From assembly GCA_009731375.1 (NCBI GenBank), contig BJOX01000260.1:113844-155989 (forward strand): a stretch of 42,146 nucleotides of DNA, in the 5' to 3' direction. The notes beneath the pieces are model-generated. The model was given only the letters and a program-made list of their open reading frames with translations. It did not search any database and had not been told where the DNA came from. Position numbers and translations under genes: made by a program. Below, one piece after another: positions 11,417-25,249 of this stretch; positions within the stretch are counted from its first letter, which is position 1; each line of letters opens with the position of its first letter. The DNA comes from Paulinella micropora (Eukaryota > Cercozoa > Imbricatea > Euglyphida).

Positions 11417-11495
11417 CGTCTTTTTTTTTGCTTTACTTGCTATTGATGTTTGACAATAAACGAGAGTGCAAATAGCACGAAGTGAAATTGTCAAA
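11383..11495 (-). terminator. Hairpin chain, copy ii (3' of polymerase gene)
   Basis: In minus-strand order the stems are: TTTGACAAT (11495-11487) with ATTGTCAAA (11457-11449); AAACATC (11451-11445) with GATGTTT (11417-11411) around a loop ending in poly(A); then TTTGTT/AACAAA. The first loop begins TTCACTTCG and ends CTCTCGTTT, like the first loop of copy iii. The last stem matches copy i closely (TGTTTGTTGAA, TCTGAAACAAATAT). It begins six bases after the polymerase stop. Confidence 0.6.
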
Positions 11496-11500
11496 TATCA

Positions 11501-14500
11501 TTAATAGCCGTATGGTAATGTTGTAATCTGGTTTTCTTTTAGTGGTTGTATTACTCTTTTTGTGTAAGTAAATGAAAATATCTTTTGTATGTGTTCAGAC
11601 GAAATTGTTTTAGTCTTTTTGTTTCTCGTTATTTTGCTGTTGGTGTGAATGGTTAAATTTCCAGCCTCTGCCACATTCTTTGCTATACACTTTTCACCTT
11701 TTGTTTCAAGTAAGTCCTCTAATTCTTCATATGCCTTCTTAGATAGTTCAGTGTCTTGTACTTGTAATCCGTTGCTTATAATACTAAACATATTTACTAA
11801 GTTCAATTTTTTACAAAAGCCTTTTAATTTCATTTTCGTAGTTCCGTCATCTAGTATGTAGCCGTAGGATTTAGGACCTGCTCCAACAAATGTGGTTATC
11901 TTTCTGCTTACCTTTGTCTTTTTATCTATCAATTCGTCTGTCCATTGCCCCAGTAAATCTCCTGTCGGTATTGTTGTCTGTCCTTCTTTTTCATCTACTG
12001 AATAAATCACACTATCTGTGTCATGGTATAATACTCTATTACCTAATCTGTCCATCATATCATACAATCTCATCTGTGCGTGTGCTGTAGTAAATAGTGC
12101 TACACAAATATTTGTATTGTATGGGTCTGATACTTTTTCTGGGTGTAGGTTGTAAGATAGTTCTAAGCATTCTTTGTTTATCACATTAATTGATACTTTA
12201 TTTATCTTTTTGTCGTTTAGTATTTTGTATAGTTCTGCTTCACTCCTTACTATTTTTGTTTGTGTCTTGTTGTTTTGTTGTCCAAATTTTCCCCATAGTG
12301 AGTTTAGACATAGTTTCGCCACAGCCCTTCTACCTTCATTCTTTTCAATCATGCTTTTATCTAATTTAATTTTCATCTTTTCTTCATAGTCCTTAATGTA
12401 GTTGTCTTTGTCTTCTTCTGTTATGACATTTGAAGGATAGCCACTTGATTCCTGTTTCACTCTTAGAAATGTCTTAATATATTCTTTGAATAGTTCCGTT
12501 GTCTGCTCGTTCCAATGCCATAATTCATAAGTTTTAATAAGTCTGTAGCCTTTTTGTATTGCTTTGTAAATAAGTGGTGTTGCCCATGCCTGTCAGTATT
12601 CTGTCCTCGTCAGTGTGCTGACATTTGTCCTGTAAGCCTTCCTTACCACATTTATTACTACATCATCTTTCCTCTATCTTGACATGGAAGGACTGGGTGA
12701 ATTAGTCCTCTAAGTGGTAGTATTTTTATTTTTGCTATACCGAATGCTGTTTTATTATATTCAACGTATCATATGCTTCTTTTCCTCTTATTGCTTTGTG
12801 GTGTTTCACAGGATAGGGGTCATAGTACATAACCGTCGGATAGAGAGAGCACACATCTATATACTTAGCATACTGATACTCACTCATTGACTTCCAGTAT
12901 AGAGACAGAGCATTCACTCTTCCACCAAACATAGCATGTCGTGGATTGATTGTTTCTTGCTCAATTAATGTCTCTTCTATTGTGCCTTTGAACTCTTCCT
13001 TTGTTCTTATCCTATTCCATTGACACCCCCATATTGTTATTAATTGACTAACTTCAGGATGCTGACTTATTAAAGTTTCTCGTAGTTTAGTTTCCTTGTA
13101 TAGTTGCCTAAATGTTTTATCAACAGACCTTTCTCTATTCAGTTCGTTTCCATTAAAGCACTCAGGACACCCGTGCCAATAACAACCATGGAACTCATAT
13201 GCAGTTTTGTTTTCTCGTCATATCCATCTAAGTAGGCTTTCACACCTTTAGGTAAGTTTAGTATTCTTTACCATTTAGACCATGTTGAATTTTGGCATTG
13301 TCCTTTCTTTCTCTGTATGCTAACCATTCCACACACATACGACTTATTTTTGCTTTGTCTGTTCGGTTTGTCGGTATGACTGCTATGCTGTCCTCAGGCA
13401 TGTAGTTTGCTTTGAATAGTGCCATACATGTAGAGGCAATTGTAGTGTATTGAAATGGATCAATACCAAACTCCATAAATTGTTTCCTAAACTCAATACA
13501 CCCCCGTCTTAGTATATCTACATCACTGTGACAATATTCAATCATTTCTTATTGAAATCAAATACTTGCTTTTTTGTTCATCATACCACTTTACAAAATC
13601 ATCTCTTTTCTTCTTTGAAAATGAGTTATAACCATAGTCATCTTTGTCTGGCATATTCCCTATGTATGATTGGTTGTCTGTTTTATTGAAAAAGTGAGGA
13701 AAATATCCTTTCTTTAATTCTGTAAGTCCAAATGTATCAGGAAAATCAGATAAAGGCATAGTAAGGAAAGATAGACTATCTATAAATCTAATCTGTTCTT
13801 TTCCATTACCAATAGACATCATCATTATTTTTCCACCTTCATAGATTACAAATGGAGTTATGCCTTTTTCAATTAACCATTTTAGCACAAATTGACAATC
13901 ATACCCCCGCGCATTATGTGCTATGAATGTATAACCCTTATGTTTTACACCCAACGCCCACTCACAGAATTGTTCAATGTTTTTATGTATGATTGGTGTG
14001 CTGTCGTTGAAGTATTGACTTTCTGAATGATTGATGATGTGTATTCCTGTCTCTTGATTTGCCTCAAAATCAAAGAATACATATTTTGTTGGTGGTCCGT
14101 GTATTACCTTTTTCTTTATCTCACATTGGTGCCATAAAGGTTTTAGTTCTTTGCAATTCCTACATTTTTCATATCCGCATTTATGTTCTCCTTTGTATGT
14201 CTTNNNNNNNNNNNNNNNNNNNNNNNNNNNNNNNNNNNNNNNNNNNNNNNNNNNNNNNNNNNNNNNNNNNNNNNNNNNNNNNNNNNNNNNNNNNNNNNNN
14301 NNNNNNNNNNNNNNNNNNNNNNNNNNNNNNNNNNNNNNNNNNNNNNNNNNNNNNNNNNNNNNNNNNNNNNNNNNNNNNNNNNNNNNNNNNNNNNNNNNNN
14401 NNNNNNNNNNNNNNNNNNNNNNNNNNNNNNNNNNNNNNNNNNNNNNNNNNNNNNNNNNNNNNNNNNNNNNNNNNNNNNNNNNNNNNNNNNNNNNNNNNNN

Positions 14501-15110
14501 NNNNNNNNNNNNNNNNNNNNNNNNNNNNNNNNNNNNNNNNNNNNNNNNNNNNNNNNNNNNNNNNNNNNNNNNNNNNNNNNNNNNNNNNNNNNNNNNNNNN
14601 NNNNNNNNNNNNNNNNNNNNNNNNNNNNNNNNNNNNNNNNNNNTTCTTTACATCACACAACTCATTTTGTTTATGATTGTTGAAACATTCATTATTAGGA
14701 AACTTTCTATTACACTCATTGCACGTTTTCCATTTTGAAATATTGTCATATCCTTTACATCCTTCGGTTAGACATATATTACATTTGAATTCACATGCGT
14801 GATTATGTTCGTATCCCTTCATACATTTCTCGCAAAAGTTTCGTTTTGATAAGAATGCTTTCATACTTGTTATGGTGTCGTAATGGTTCATTGTTTTTAG
14901 TATGTATATATATTTTTTGTCCTTCATCTCAGTCTTATATACGATTTTGTCTGGATATTCAACAATAACAATGTTGTAGTCTATATGTCTAGCAAACTCA
15001 CTAATTTCAGAAAGCCCGCACAAATCTTTCATGGCACCAGTCATTGTCATTGTCTTTGTAAAGTGTTTTAAAGTCTTCAATTATAGATCCAATCATGCCT
15101 ATGATACCCT
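11501..15110 (-). pseudogene. polB: Family B DNA polymerase, Polinton-type (multiply interrupted)
   Basis: Read on the minus strand. An N-terminal Cys-rich region (FCEKCMKGYEHNHACEFKC and further CxxC pairs, 14830-14650) precedes a 440-N gap. The 3'-5' exonuclease motifs follow: FFDFEA near 14070, FIAHNARGYDCQF near 13915 and YCHSDVDIL near 13530. Next are EFHGCYWHGCPECF near 13190, motif A (DVCSLYP) near 12850, motif B (KLCLNSLWGKFGQ) near 12300 and motif C (YHDTDSVIY) near 12020. This order and the Cys-rich linker are those of protein-primed Polinton/Maverick polymerases. I count at least five lesions: frame changes near 13540, 13210, 12750 and 12590, and a TAG at 12658-12660. The C-terminal 319 codons are open. 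The N-terminus is lost in (TTAC)n at about 15115, where the frame is also unclear. Confidence 0.85.
14204..14643. other. Assembly gap (440 N) inside the polymerase gene
   Basis: N run. The flanking sequence on both sides is polymerase (Cys-rich region on one side, exonuclease I motif on the other), so a modest stretch of coding sequence is missing. Confidence 0.98.
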
Positions 15111-15116
15111 CTATAT

Positions 15117-15172
15117 GTACGTACTTAGTTGCTTACTTGCTTACTTGCTTACTTGGTTACCCACTTTCTTGC

Positions 15173-15203
<31 letters not shown>

Positions 15204-15313
15204 CATACATACTTACTTACTTACTTACTTACTTGTTTACTTAGTTACTTACTTGCTTACTTGGTTACCCACTTTCCTGCTTACATACAAACATACATAC
15301 ATACAAACATACA

Positions 15314-15350
<37 letters not shown>

Positions 15351-15748
15351 GGTTACCCACTTTCTTGCTTACATACATACATTAATACAAACATTAATAC
15401 ATACATCAATACATACATGTATTCATACATTCATACGTTCATACATACATACATACATACATACTTACTTACATACTTACTTACTTACTTACCTACTTAC
15501 TTACTTACTTTCTTAGTCTTACTTTCTTACTTACTTACTCACCTTATTCACACAATATTATATACATACATACTCATACATACATTACATACATACATAC
15601 ATACATATATTCATATGTACGCACACACATATACATACATACATACATACATATATACATACACACATACATACATACATACATACATGCATACATGCAT
15701 ACATACATACATTTATCGCTACCTTTTTGCAGCTTTCACACTTACTTA

Positions 15749-15796
<48 letters not shown>

Positions 15797-16569
15797 TATA
15801 TTCTTCTTGCTTTCTTCTTACTTACTTACTTACTTACTTACTCAGTTTTTTACTTATTACATACATACATACATACATACATCGCTACCTTTTTGCAGCA
15901 TTCACACTTACTTACTTACTATTCTTCTTACTTTCTTCTTACTTACTTATTTAGTTTCTTACTTTGCAGCATTCACACTTACTTACTTACTTACTATTCT
16001 TCTTACTATTCTTCTTACTTACTTATTTACTTTCTTTCTTGCTTACTTACTTACTTACTTAGTTTTTTTTTACTTTTTTACTTACTTCTTTCCTCACATA
16101 CATACATACATACATATATACATACATACATACATACATCGCTACCTTTTTGCAGCATTCACACTGACTTAATTTACTTACTTACTTACTTACTTACTAT
16201 TCTTCTTACTTTCTTCTTACTTACTTACTTACTTACTTAGTTTTTTGCTTTATTACTTACTTATTTACTCACATACATACATACATACATACAACATACA
16301 TACATGCATACATGCATGCATGCATGCATACATACATGCATACATACATACATACATACATACGTACATACGTACATAACATATATACATACAGACAAGT
16401 ATACATAAGTGCATCCATCCGTTCATTCCTCATATATCTACATGAATCCCTGCATATTTATAACACACATACATACATACATACATACATACACACCTAC
16501 ATACATACATACGTACATACATACATACATACATACATACATGTACATACGTACACACATACATACATG

Positions 16570-16600
<31 letters not shown>

Positions 16601-16664
16601 CAATACGTCCGTACGTACATACATGCAATACTTCATGCATGTATGTGTATACATATACATAACA

Positions 16665-16697
<33 letters not shown>

Positions 16698-16824
16698 TTA
16701 TCGGTCTTTGCATACATACATACATACATACATACATACATACATGCATACATACATATATCAATACGTCCTTACATAGATACATGCAATACTTCATGCA
16801 TGTATGTGTATACATATACATACA

Positions 16825-16857
<33 letters not shown>

Positions 16858-17455
16858 TTATCGGTCTTTTTTTTGCAGCATTCACACTTACTTAACTTAC
16901 TTAACTTTCTTCTTACTTGCTTACTTACTTACTTACTTACCTACTTACTTACTTACTTACTTACTTAGTTTTTTTTTAACTTTGTTAACTTACTTATTCA
17001 TTCACATACAAAACATACATACATATATACATACTACATACATACATACATACAGACATACATACATACATTTATCGCTACCTTTTTGCAGCATTCACAG
17101 TTACTTACTTACTTAACTTACTTACATACTTACTTAGTTACTTACTTACTTACTCAGTTTTTTACATTGTTACTTGCTTATTTATTTATATACATACATA
17201 CATACATACATACATGCATACAAACACACATACCTGCATACATTTATTGCTACTTTTTTTGCAGCATTCACACTTACTTACTTACTTACTTAACTTACTT
17301 ACTTACTTAGTTTTTTACTTTGTTACTTACTTATTCACTCACATACATACATACATACATGCATAAATACATACATACATACATACATACATACATACAT
17401 ACATGCATACATACTTGTATGACACCAACTCTTGTCAGCATTCACACACACACAC

Positions 17456-17487
<32 letters not shown>

Positions 17488-18210
17488 TAGCATTTTTCCC
17501 ACCGTCGGCATAACACACATACATGTATACATACAAACAAACATGCATGCATGCATGCATACATACATACATACATACGTACGTACGTACGTACGTGCGT
17601 ACACTAACATGCATACATACTTGCTCGTATCGTTCGCCACTTACATCTCGACTTAGCTCCCCACTTATCAGCAACATCTTAACTGCATCTTTTACTTACT
17701 TCATGTTGTAATTTATGATCCATTCAATCACCTTTTCAATTTCCTCATTTTTACATACGTGCATACATACATGCGTTCTTGCAGTACACACGTTATTACA
17801 TACATACATGCATACATACATGCATACATACATGCATACATACACGCATACATGCATGCATACATACATACATACATACATACATACATGAGTAGGTACA
17901 TACGTACGCACGGACCCATACAGACACACACACACACACACACACAAACACACAAACACACATACACAGATACATAGATACATACATACATACATACATT
18001 CATACATACATACATAGATACATAGATACATACATACATACATACACATACACACATACATAGATACATACATTTATACATACATACATGCATATATAAC
18101 ATACATACATAACATAAATACATAAAATACATATATAACATACATACATACATACTTACTTACTTACACACAATATACATTACATACATTACATATGTAC
18201 ATACATACAT
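15117..18210. repeat. (TTAC)n/(CATA)n field with a higher-order repeat
   Basis: Blocks of CATA and TTAC repeats alternate. Between them, at about 15715, 15885, 15963, 16139, 16865, 17080, 17250 and 17430, sits a conserved core with TTTTTGCAGCATTCACAC or a close variant, usually preceded by ATCGCTACC. One unit is therefore (CATA)n, core, (TTAC)n. (CA)n tracts lie at 17445-17487 and near 17925. The many Tyr/His/Thr ORFs are repeat translations. No gene is seen. Confidence 0.9.
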
Positions 18211-18228
18211 ATATACATATTGTTTTCG

Positions 18229-18250
18229 TTGTTTTTGTTGTTTCTGTTGG

Positions 18251-18297
<47 letters not shown>

Positions 18298-18463
18298 CTG
18301 TTGTTGTTTCTGTTGTTGTTGCTGTTGTTGTTGCTGTTGTTGTTGTTGCTTTTGTTGCTGTTGTTGCTATTGTTGCTGTTGTTGCTGTTGTTATTGTTGC
18401 TGTGTCGTTGTTGTTGTTGTTGTTGTTGTTGTGGTTGTTGTTGTGGTTGTTGTTTGTCGCTGC

Positions 18464-18516
<53 letters not shown>

Positions 18517-18558
18517 GTCGCTGTTGTTTGTCGCTGTTGCTGTTGTTGTTGTTGTTGC

Positions 18559-18598
<40 letters not shown>

Positions 18599-18606
18599 GC
18601 TTATTG
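18229..18606. repeat. (TTG)n microsatellite
   Basis: TTG repeats with CTG and TCG variants. The reverse frame reads poly-Asn, poly-Gln or poly-Thr according to phase, and no frame shows flanking conserved peptide. Confidence 0.95.
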
Positions 18607-18783
18607 CTGTCGTTGCTGTTTCGCGCCGCAGCATGTACGACCGCAACATGCGTGCGTACACACATACATACAAAAGCAACACCTTTACATACAGACATAC
18701 ATACATACATACAGACATACATACATACATACATACATACATACTACATACATACACACATACATACGTACATACATAGTCAC

Positions 18784-19005
<222 letters not shown>

Positions 19006-19104
19006 ATGTCCTGTCAGGAGTTGGGCCAGCAGGCGGATAACGGCAACCTGCAGCGCGTCAAGGACCTCTTGGCGCAGGGCGTGAGTGCCGACTCGAAAGA
19101 CAAG
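19006..19104 (+). CDS. Ankyrin-repeat protein, exon 1 (first coding exon)
   Basis: The ATG at 19006 opens 33 codons (MSCQELGQQADNGNLQRV..., ending DSKDK), followed by a strong donor, AAG|GTAAGTGCG. The peptide is the second half of an ankyrin repeat (a helix with DNGNLQRVKDLL, then GVSADSKD), as in many proteins whose ankyrin domain starts at the N-terminus. The exon is exactly 99 nt and ends in phase 0, as do all following exons. It is GC-rich, unlike the viral genes. Protein-protein binding is the general role of the fold; the partner is unknown. Confidence 0.7.
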
Positions 19105-19336
19105 GTAAGTGCGCGAGAGGGAGAGGAGGCAGGCAGAGCTGCAGACACACAGACCAGCCAGGAAAGGCGGGGCAGTGCAGCGTCTAACCACAAAACTACT
19201 TGCCAACACAACTTGTTCAACTATGAATTATTGTGAATGAAACACGTCAAACTGTGACTTAACAACATAGAAAAGGCAGGCAGGGAACACTGTACCGCTA
19301 GCTTGAAGTCAGCTGCATGAGCATGACACGTAGTAT

Positions 19337-20340
<1,004 letters not shown>

Positions 20341-20430
20341 AGTCTTTCTTGTGTTTGTACGTCTGTCTGTCTATCTTCCTGTATACGTCTCCGTCCACCC
20401 TTCCATCTATCTGCTTCCATCCACCCTCTA

Positions 20431-20466
<36 letters not shown>

Positions 20467-20515
20467 CATCTATCCATCTATCCATCCATCCATCCATCTA
20501 TCTATCCATCCATCC

Positions 20516-20546
<31 letters not shown>

Positions 20547-20584
20547 CACCCATCCACCCATCCATCTATCTATCTATCTATCTA

Positions 20585-20615
<31 letters not shown>

Positions 20616-20697
20616 ATATCTATATATCTTTCTATCTATCATATTATATATCTTTCCATCCACGAGTGTATCTGTTTTTATCATTTATCATCTCTAT

Positions 20698-20762
<65 letters not shown>

Positions 20763-20790
20763 CGCTTTGGATCAGATGCCCTCGCCTGCT
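20341..20790. repeat. Intron 1 (TATC)n/(CATC)n field
   Basis: TATC, CATC and TATA variants with a few unique bases. The Ser/Ile/Tyr/Leu ORFs are repeat translations. Unique intron sequence resumes at about 20762. Confidence 0.9.
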
Positions 20791-20838
20791 TCGTGCCTGC
20801 TTCGTGCCCTGACCTGTGGTTTTCTCTGTCTTGTATAG

Positions 20839-20937
20839 GACGGCGATCCGGCCCTGGTACACGCAGGACGGGAAGGCCACACCGCCGTGGCAGAGGCGCT
20901 TCTGGCCGCACGGGCCAACGTGCATGCGACAAACCTG
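20839..20937 (+). CDS. Ankyrin-repeat protein, exon 2 (one repeat)
   Basis: Acceptor CTTGTATAG|GAC and donor CTG|GTAAGC bound exactly 99 nt (33 codons) in phase 0. The peptide DGDPALVHAGREGHTAVAEA continues to LLAARANVHATNL, a full ankyrin repeat aligned to the canonical 33-residue unit, with the repeat boundary at the exon boundary. The usual TALHxA is PALVHA here, a mild deviation. It joins exon 1 and exon 3 without changing frame. Confidence 0.85.
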
Positions 20938-20984
20938 GTAAGCTTTACATGTTCGCATCATAAGTTCACAGTTCTTAAGTACAA

Positions 20985-21284
20985 TCTATCTATATATCTT
21001 TCTATCTATATATCTATCTATCCATCTATCTATCTATCTATCTATCTCTATCTATCTATCTCTATCTATCTATATCTATCTATCTCTATCTATCTCTATC
21101 TATCTCTATCTATCTATCTATCTATCTCTATCTCTATCTATCTATCTATCTATCTATCTACTATCTATCTATCTATCTATCTATCCGTCTGTCTATCTAT
21201 CTATTTAACGTCCATTCCACTAACTCGGTAAGCTGTGATGCGTAGCTTTACATACGCATATCAGAAGTTCATAGTTCTTAAGTA

Positions 21285-21319
<35 letters not shown>

Positions 21320-21345
21320 CCTATCTATCTATCTATCCATCTATC

Positions 21346-21376
<31 letters not shown>

Positions 21377-21735
21377 CTATCCATCTATCTATCTACCTAT
21401 CTATCTATCTATCTATCTATCTATCCATCTATCCATCTATCTACCTATCTATCTATCTATCTATCTATCCATCCATCCAGCTATCTATCTATCTATCTAT
21501 CTATCTGTCTATCTGTCTATCTGTCTATCTATCTATCTATCTATCTATCCATCCATCTATCCATCTATCTATCTATCTATCTATCTATCTACTATCTATC
21601 TATCTACTATCTATCTACTATCTATCTACTATCTACCTACTATCTATCTACTACCTACCTATCTACCTACCTATCTTTATGTAGGAAAAAGTGGGGATGA
21701 TTCACATTTGTGCACATGTATATATGTATGTATGC

Positions 21736-21814
<79 letters not shown>

Positions 21815-21965
21815 AATGAGTATATGTAGTATATGTTATCTATATGTATTTGTGTATGACACTGTATGTATATTATATGAATAAGTATGAGTGAAGTGAG
21901 TATAAAAATGTGTATATAATATGTACTTGGTATGCCTCCAATATCTGAAATGTGTACCCAATATG
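20985..21965. repeat. Intron 2 (TATC)n, (CTAT)n and (TATATG)n
   Basis: TATC-type repeats to 21675, a unique stretch containing GGGGATGATTCACATTTG, a TATATG tract (21730-21815), then AT-rich sequence. The last ~300 bases are an inverted copy of the right flank of satellite array A. Confidence 0.9.
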
Positions 21966-23385
21966 TACTTTGTATGCCCTTTATTGTCCTGAACGTTAAA
22001 ATGCAAAAGATCATATAATTTTCATTTTGATAATTTTTTCAACCCAACACACTTTCTATTCATCAAATATCACGTCCACACTCCTTTTTTAGACTTCAAA
22101 CGAGGAATTGCGTTAGGAGTTTTCCCTGAACGCTAAAATGCCAAAAATCACATAATTTGTATTCGATGATTTTCTAACCCAATACACTTTTTATTCATCA
22201 AAGATCGCCTTCATATTGCTTTTTTTCACGTCAAACGAGGAATTCCTAGTAATTGCATTAGGCGTTTGTCCTGAACAGGAAAAATGCCAAAAATATGTAA
22301 TTTTAATTTTGATAATTTTGCAACCCAATACACTTTCTAGTCATCCGATGTCACGTCCATACTTGTTTTTTTTTACGTCAAACGAGAAATTTCTAGTAAT
22401 TGCGTTAGGCGTTTGTCCTGAACGGTAAAATGCCAAAAATCACATAATTTTCTTTTTCATAATTTTTCAACCCAGTACACTTTCTATTCATCAAGTATCA
22501 CCTTCAAACGTTTTTTTTTTTTTACCTCAAACGAGAAATTCCTAGTAATTGCGTTATGCATTTGTCCTGAACGCTAAAATGCCAAAAATCACATAATTTT
22601 CTTTTTAATTTTTCAACCCAATACACTTTCTATTCATCAAATATCACCTTTAAACGTTTTTTTTTTACCTCAAACGAGAAATTCCTAGTAATTGCGTTAG
22701 GCGTTTCTCTTGCCATCAAATATCACCTTCATACGTATTTTTTTTTTATCTCAAACGAGAAATTCCTAGTGATTGCGTTAGGCGTTTGCCCTGAACATTA
22801 AAATGCCAAAAATCACATAATTTTATTTTTGATAATTTTCCAATCCAATACACTCCTTATTAATCAAATACTACCTTCATACGTATTTTTTATCTCAAAC
22901 GAGAAGTTCCTAGTAATTGCGTTAGGCATTTGTTCTGAACGCTAAAATGCCAAATATCACATAATTTTATTTTTGATAATTTTCCAACAAATACCCTATC
23001 TATTTGTTGTCAAATATCACCTTCATACGTATTTTTTTTACGTCAAGCGAGAAATTCCTAGTAATTGCGTTAGGCGTTTGTCCTGAACGCTAAAATGCAA
23101 AAAAATTGCGTAATTTTCTTTTTGATAATTTTTTCACCCTTCATCAAATATCGCCTTCATATGTATTTTTTGACCTCAAACGAGAAATTCCTAGTAATTG
23201 CGTTAGGCGTTTGTCCTGAACGCTAAAATGCAAAAAATCACATAATTTTACTTTTGATAATTTTTCCAACCAATACTCATTCTCATCATCAAATATCACC
23301 GTCATACGTATTTTTTTTTTACGTTAAACGAGAAATTCCTAGTAATTGCGTTAGGCGTTTGTCCTGAACGCTAAAATGCAAAAAA
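21966..23385 (+). repeat. Satellite array B (~145-bp units, about eleven)
   Basis: The CCTGAACG landmark occurs near 21988, 22125, 22270, 22417, 22566, 22790, 22934, 23092, 23215 and 23363, mostly 137-158 bp apart, with one truncated unit near 22705. Each unit has an AACGAGAAATTCCTAGTAAT block, the core GCGTTAGG-N7-CCTGAACGC, then AAAATGCCAAAAATCACATA. It lies in intron 2, in the same orientation as array C. Confidence 0.9.
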
Positions 23386-23862
23386 TTCTCTGTAATTCCT
23401 GTGTTGGCATGCTCTCAGCTCAACGAGCTTTGTGTGTGCCAAACATGGCCTTCTAACTCCTGCAGCTCCTGGTGCCCTCAAACGAGTAGTTTTTGGGAGT
23501 AGTGCCGAAAGTCGAGGAAATTTAGGCATTCAGGACACTTTCCTAACGCAAATATTTGCATGAATTTCGAAAAGCCCGAGGGGCTCGGAGCTCTGCAAGT
23601 ATGAGCTGCCAACTCCTCCTGGTGGCCACAAACCATGCTTGGTCGTGGCCGGGTGCCGATTTGCGCGGGTTGGTGGTGATGGGATGTGGTGTACACATGC
23701 AACTATGCGGGCCGGAGGGGCCAGCAGCGTGTTGTGTGTGTGTGTGTGTGAATGTGTGTGTGTGTGTGTGTGTCCGCTGCCTGCTGCGAGCGCGCTGCCC
23801 TCCTCCTCCTCCTCCTCCCTCCCTCCCCCCGCACGTCGCACCTGGTGGTCTGCTGTGTATAG

Positions 23863-23961
23863 TACGGCCAGATGGCGCTGCACTGTGCCGGAGTCCATGG
23901 GCACACGGCGACTGCGCAGGCGCTGCTGGCGGCCGGCGCCCAGACCGAGGCTAAAGACAAC
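23863..23961 (+). CDS. Ankyrin-repeat protein, exon 3 (one repeat)
   Basis: A CCT-rich tract and acceptor TGTGTATAG|TAC lead into 99 nt ending GACAAC|GTAAGC. It reads YGQMALHCAGVHGHTATAQA followed by LLAAGAQTEAKDN, a full 33-residue ankyrin repeat with GHTATAQALL and the GA loop. Phase 0 on both sides makes the exon symmetric, so its duplication would add one repeat without changing the frame. Its second copy is at 36665-36762. Confidence 0.85.
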
Positions 23962-24423
23962 GTAAGCAGGAGGGAGAGGGGAAAGAGGGGAAGATGAGAG
24001 ATAGAGAGAGAGAAAGAGAGAGTGAGTCAGAGCATGCCATGCGCATACCCGGGAAAGCTGTGGGAAGAACTGACGGTTTGTGGGCACCAGGAGGAGTTGG
24101 GAGCTGATACTTGCAGGGCGTCAAGCTCCAGACTCGTCCTCGACGCTGAGGTGGTGATTCCGGAATTCAAGCAAATATTGCGTTAGGGGAGTGTCCTGAC
24201 CGCCGAAATTCCTCGATTTTTGGCAAGAGTCGCAACATGACTCGTATGAGCACACTAGAAGGAGTTAGAAGGGGATATTTGGCCAGCACAGAGCTTGCTG
24301 GATGGAAAAGGTGAGGCACATATGATTTCAAGCAAATATGTGCGTTAGCCTCTGTCCTGAACGCTCGATTGCCAAAATGTGCCCGGGCCCTCAAAAAAGA
24401 GACCCTGCGCAACAAAGGGAAAC

Positions 24424-24426
24424 TCA

Positions 24427-24467
<41 letters not shown>

Positions 24468-24475
24468 CTATCTGC

Positions 24476-24506
<31 letters not shown>

Positions 24507-24527
24507 CATCCATCCATCCATCCATCC

Positions 24528-24591
<64 letters not shown>

Positions 24592-24638
24592 ACTAATTCT
24601 ACCTACCTACCTACCAACCTACCTATCTATCTATCTAC

Positions 24639-24670
<32 letters not shown>

Positions 24671-24851
24671 TCTTTTCTTTTTCTTTTCTTTTTTTTCTGT
24701 TCCCATCTCTTCTCTTCTCTTCTCTTCTCTTCCTATTCCTCTTCCTCTTCCACTTCCACTTCTATTCTATTCTATTCTGTTCTGTTCTGTTCTGTTCTTT
24801 TCTATTCTATTCTATTCTATTCTATCCATTCATCCCTCCTTTTGTTTATCA

Positions 24852-24894
<43 letters not shown>

Positions 24895-25127
24895 GATCTA
24901 TTTTCTATCCATCCATCCATCCATCTATCTGTCTATCTATCTATCAATCTATCTATCTATCTATCTGTTCTATTTTGTTCTATTCTGTTCTATCTTTTCT
25001 ATTCTATTCTATTCTATTCTATTCTGTCCATCCGTCCCTCCTTTTTGTATCTATCTATCTATCTATCTACCTATCTACCTATCTATCTACCTACCTACCT
25101 ATCTATCTATCTATCTATCTATCTATC
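24424..25127. repeat. Intron 3 (TATC)n/(TTCTA)n microsatellites
   Basis: TATC, CATC and CTAC repeats, TCTTT-rich tracts (24665-24735) and TTCTA/TTCTG tracts (24765-24825 and 24965-25025). Confidence 0.95.
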
Positions 25128-25249
25128 CTTCAGACTGCATAAATCCAGGAATATGTGTCCACCTCCAGCTCGCTGCCCAGGTGCCGATTGGCCACGGGGT
25201 GAAATGGATGCTTATGTCTTGGGATATGCAGAGCGGATAGATCAAACAT
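25128..25249 (+). repeat. Dispersed repeat R1, copy 3
   Basis: Runs from CTTCAGACTGCATAAATCC through a GC-rich centre (CCACCTCCAGCTCGCTGCCC) to GGATATGCAGAGCGGATAGA. It is bounded by TATC repeats. Confidence 0.85.

Larger units (their letters stand above)
22918..25249. repeat. Direct duplication, left copy (satellite, exon 3 and flanks)
   Basis: From array B through exon 3, its intron and repeat R1, the sequence matches 35721-37775 in the same order and orientation. The unique intron sequence on both sides of the exon is nearly identical between copies, while microsatellite lengths differ. Viral piece 3 lies between the two copies. Confidence 0.85.

Noticed and set aside
18164-18757. Poly-Asn/Gln ORF resembling a prion-like protein
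   Set aside because: Pure (CAA)n translation; all phases are open and there is no non-repetitive conserved domain.
21966-23385. CRISPR array
   Set aside because: The whole ~145-bp unit is repeated rather than short repeats with unique spacers, and the setting is eukaryotic.
23530-24087. Minus-strand ORF of 185 codons over exon 3 (and a similar one at 36276-36975)
   Set aside because: Antisense shadow of the ankyrin exon and its duplicated flank, with His-Thr runs from (TG)n; it is present in both copies only because the block is duplicated.
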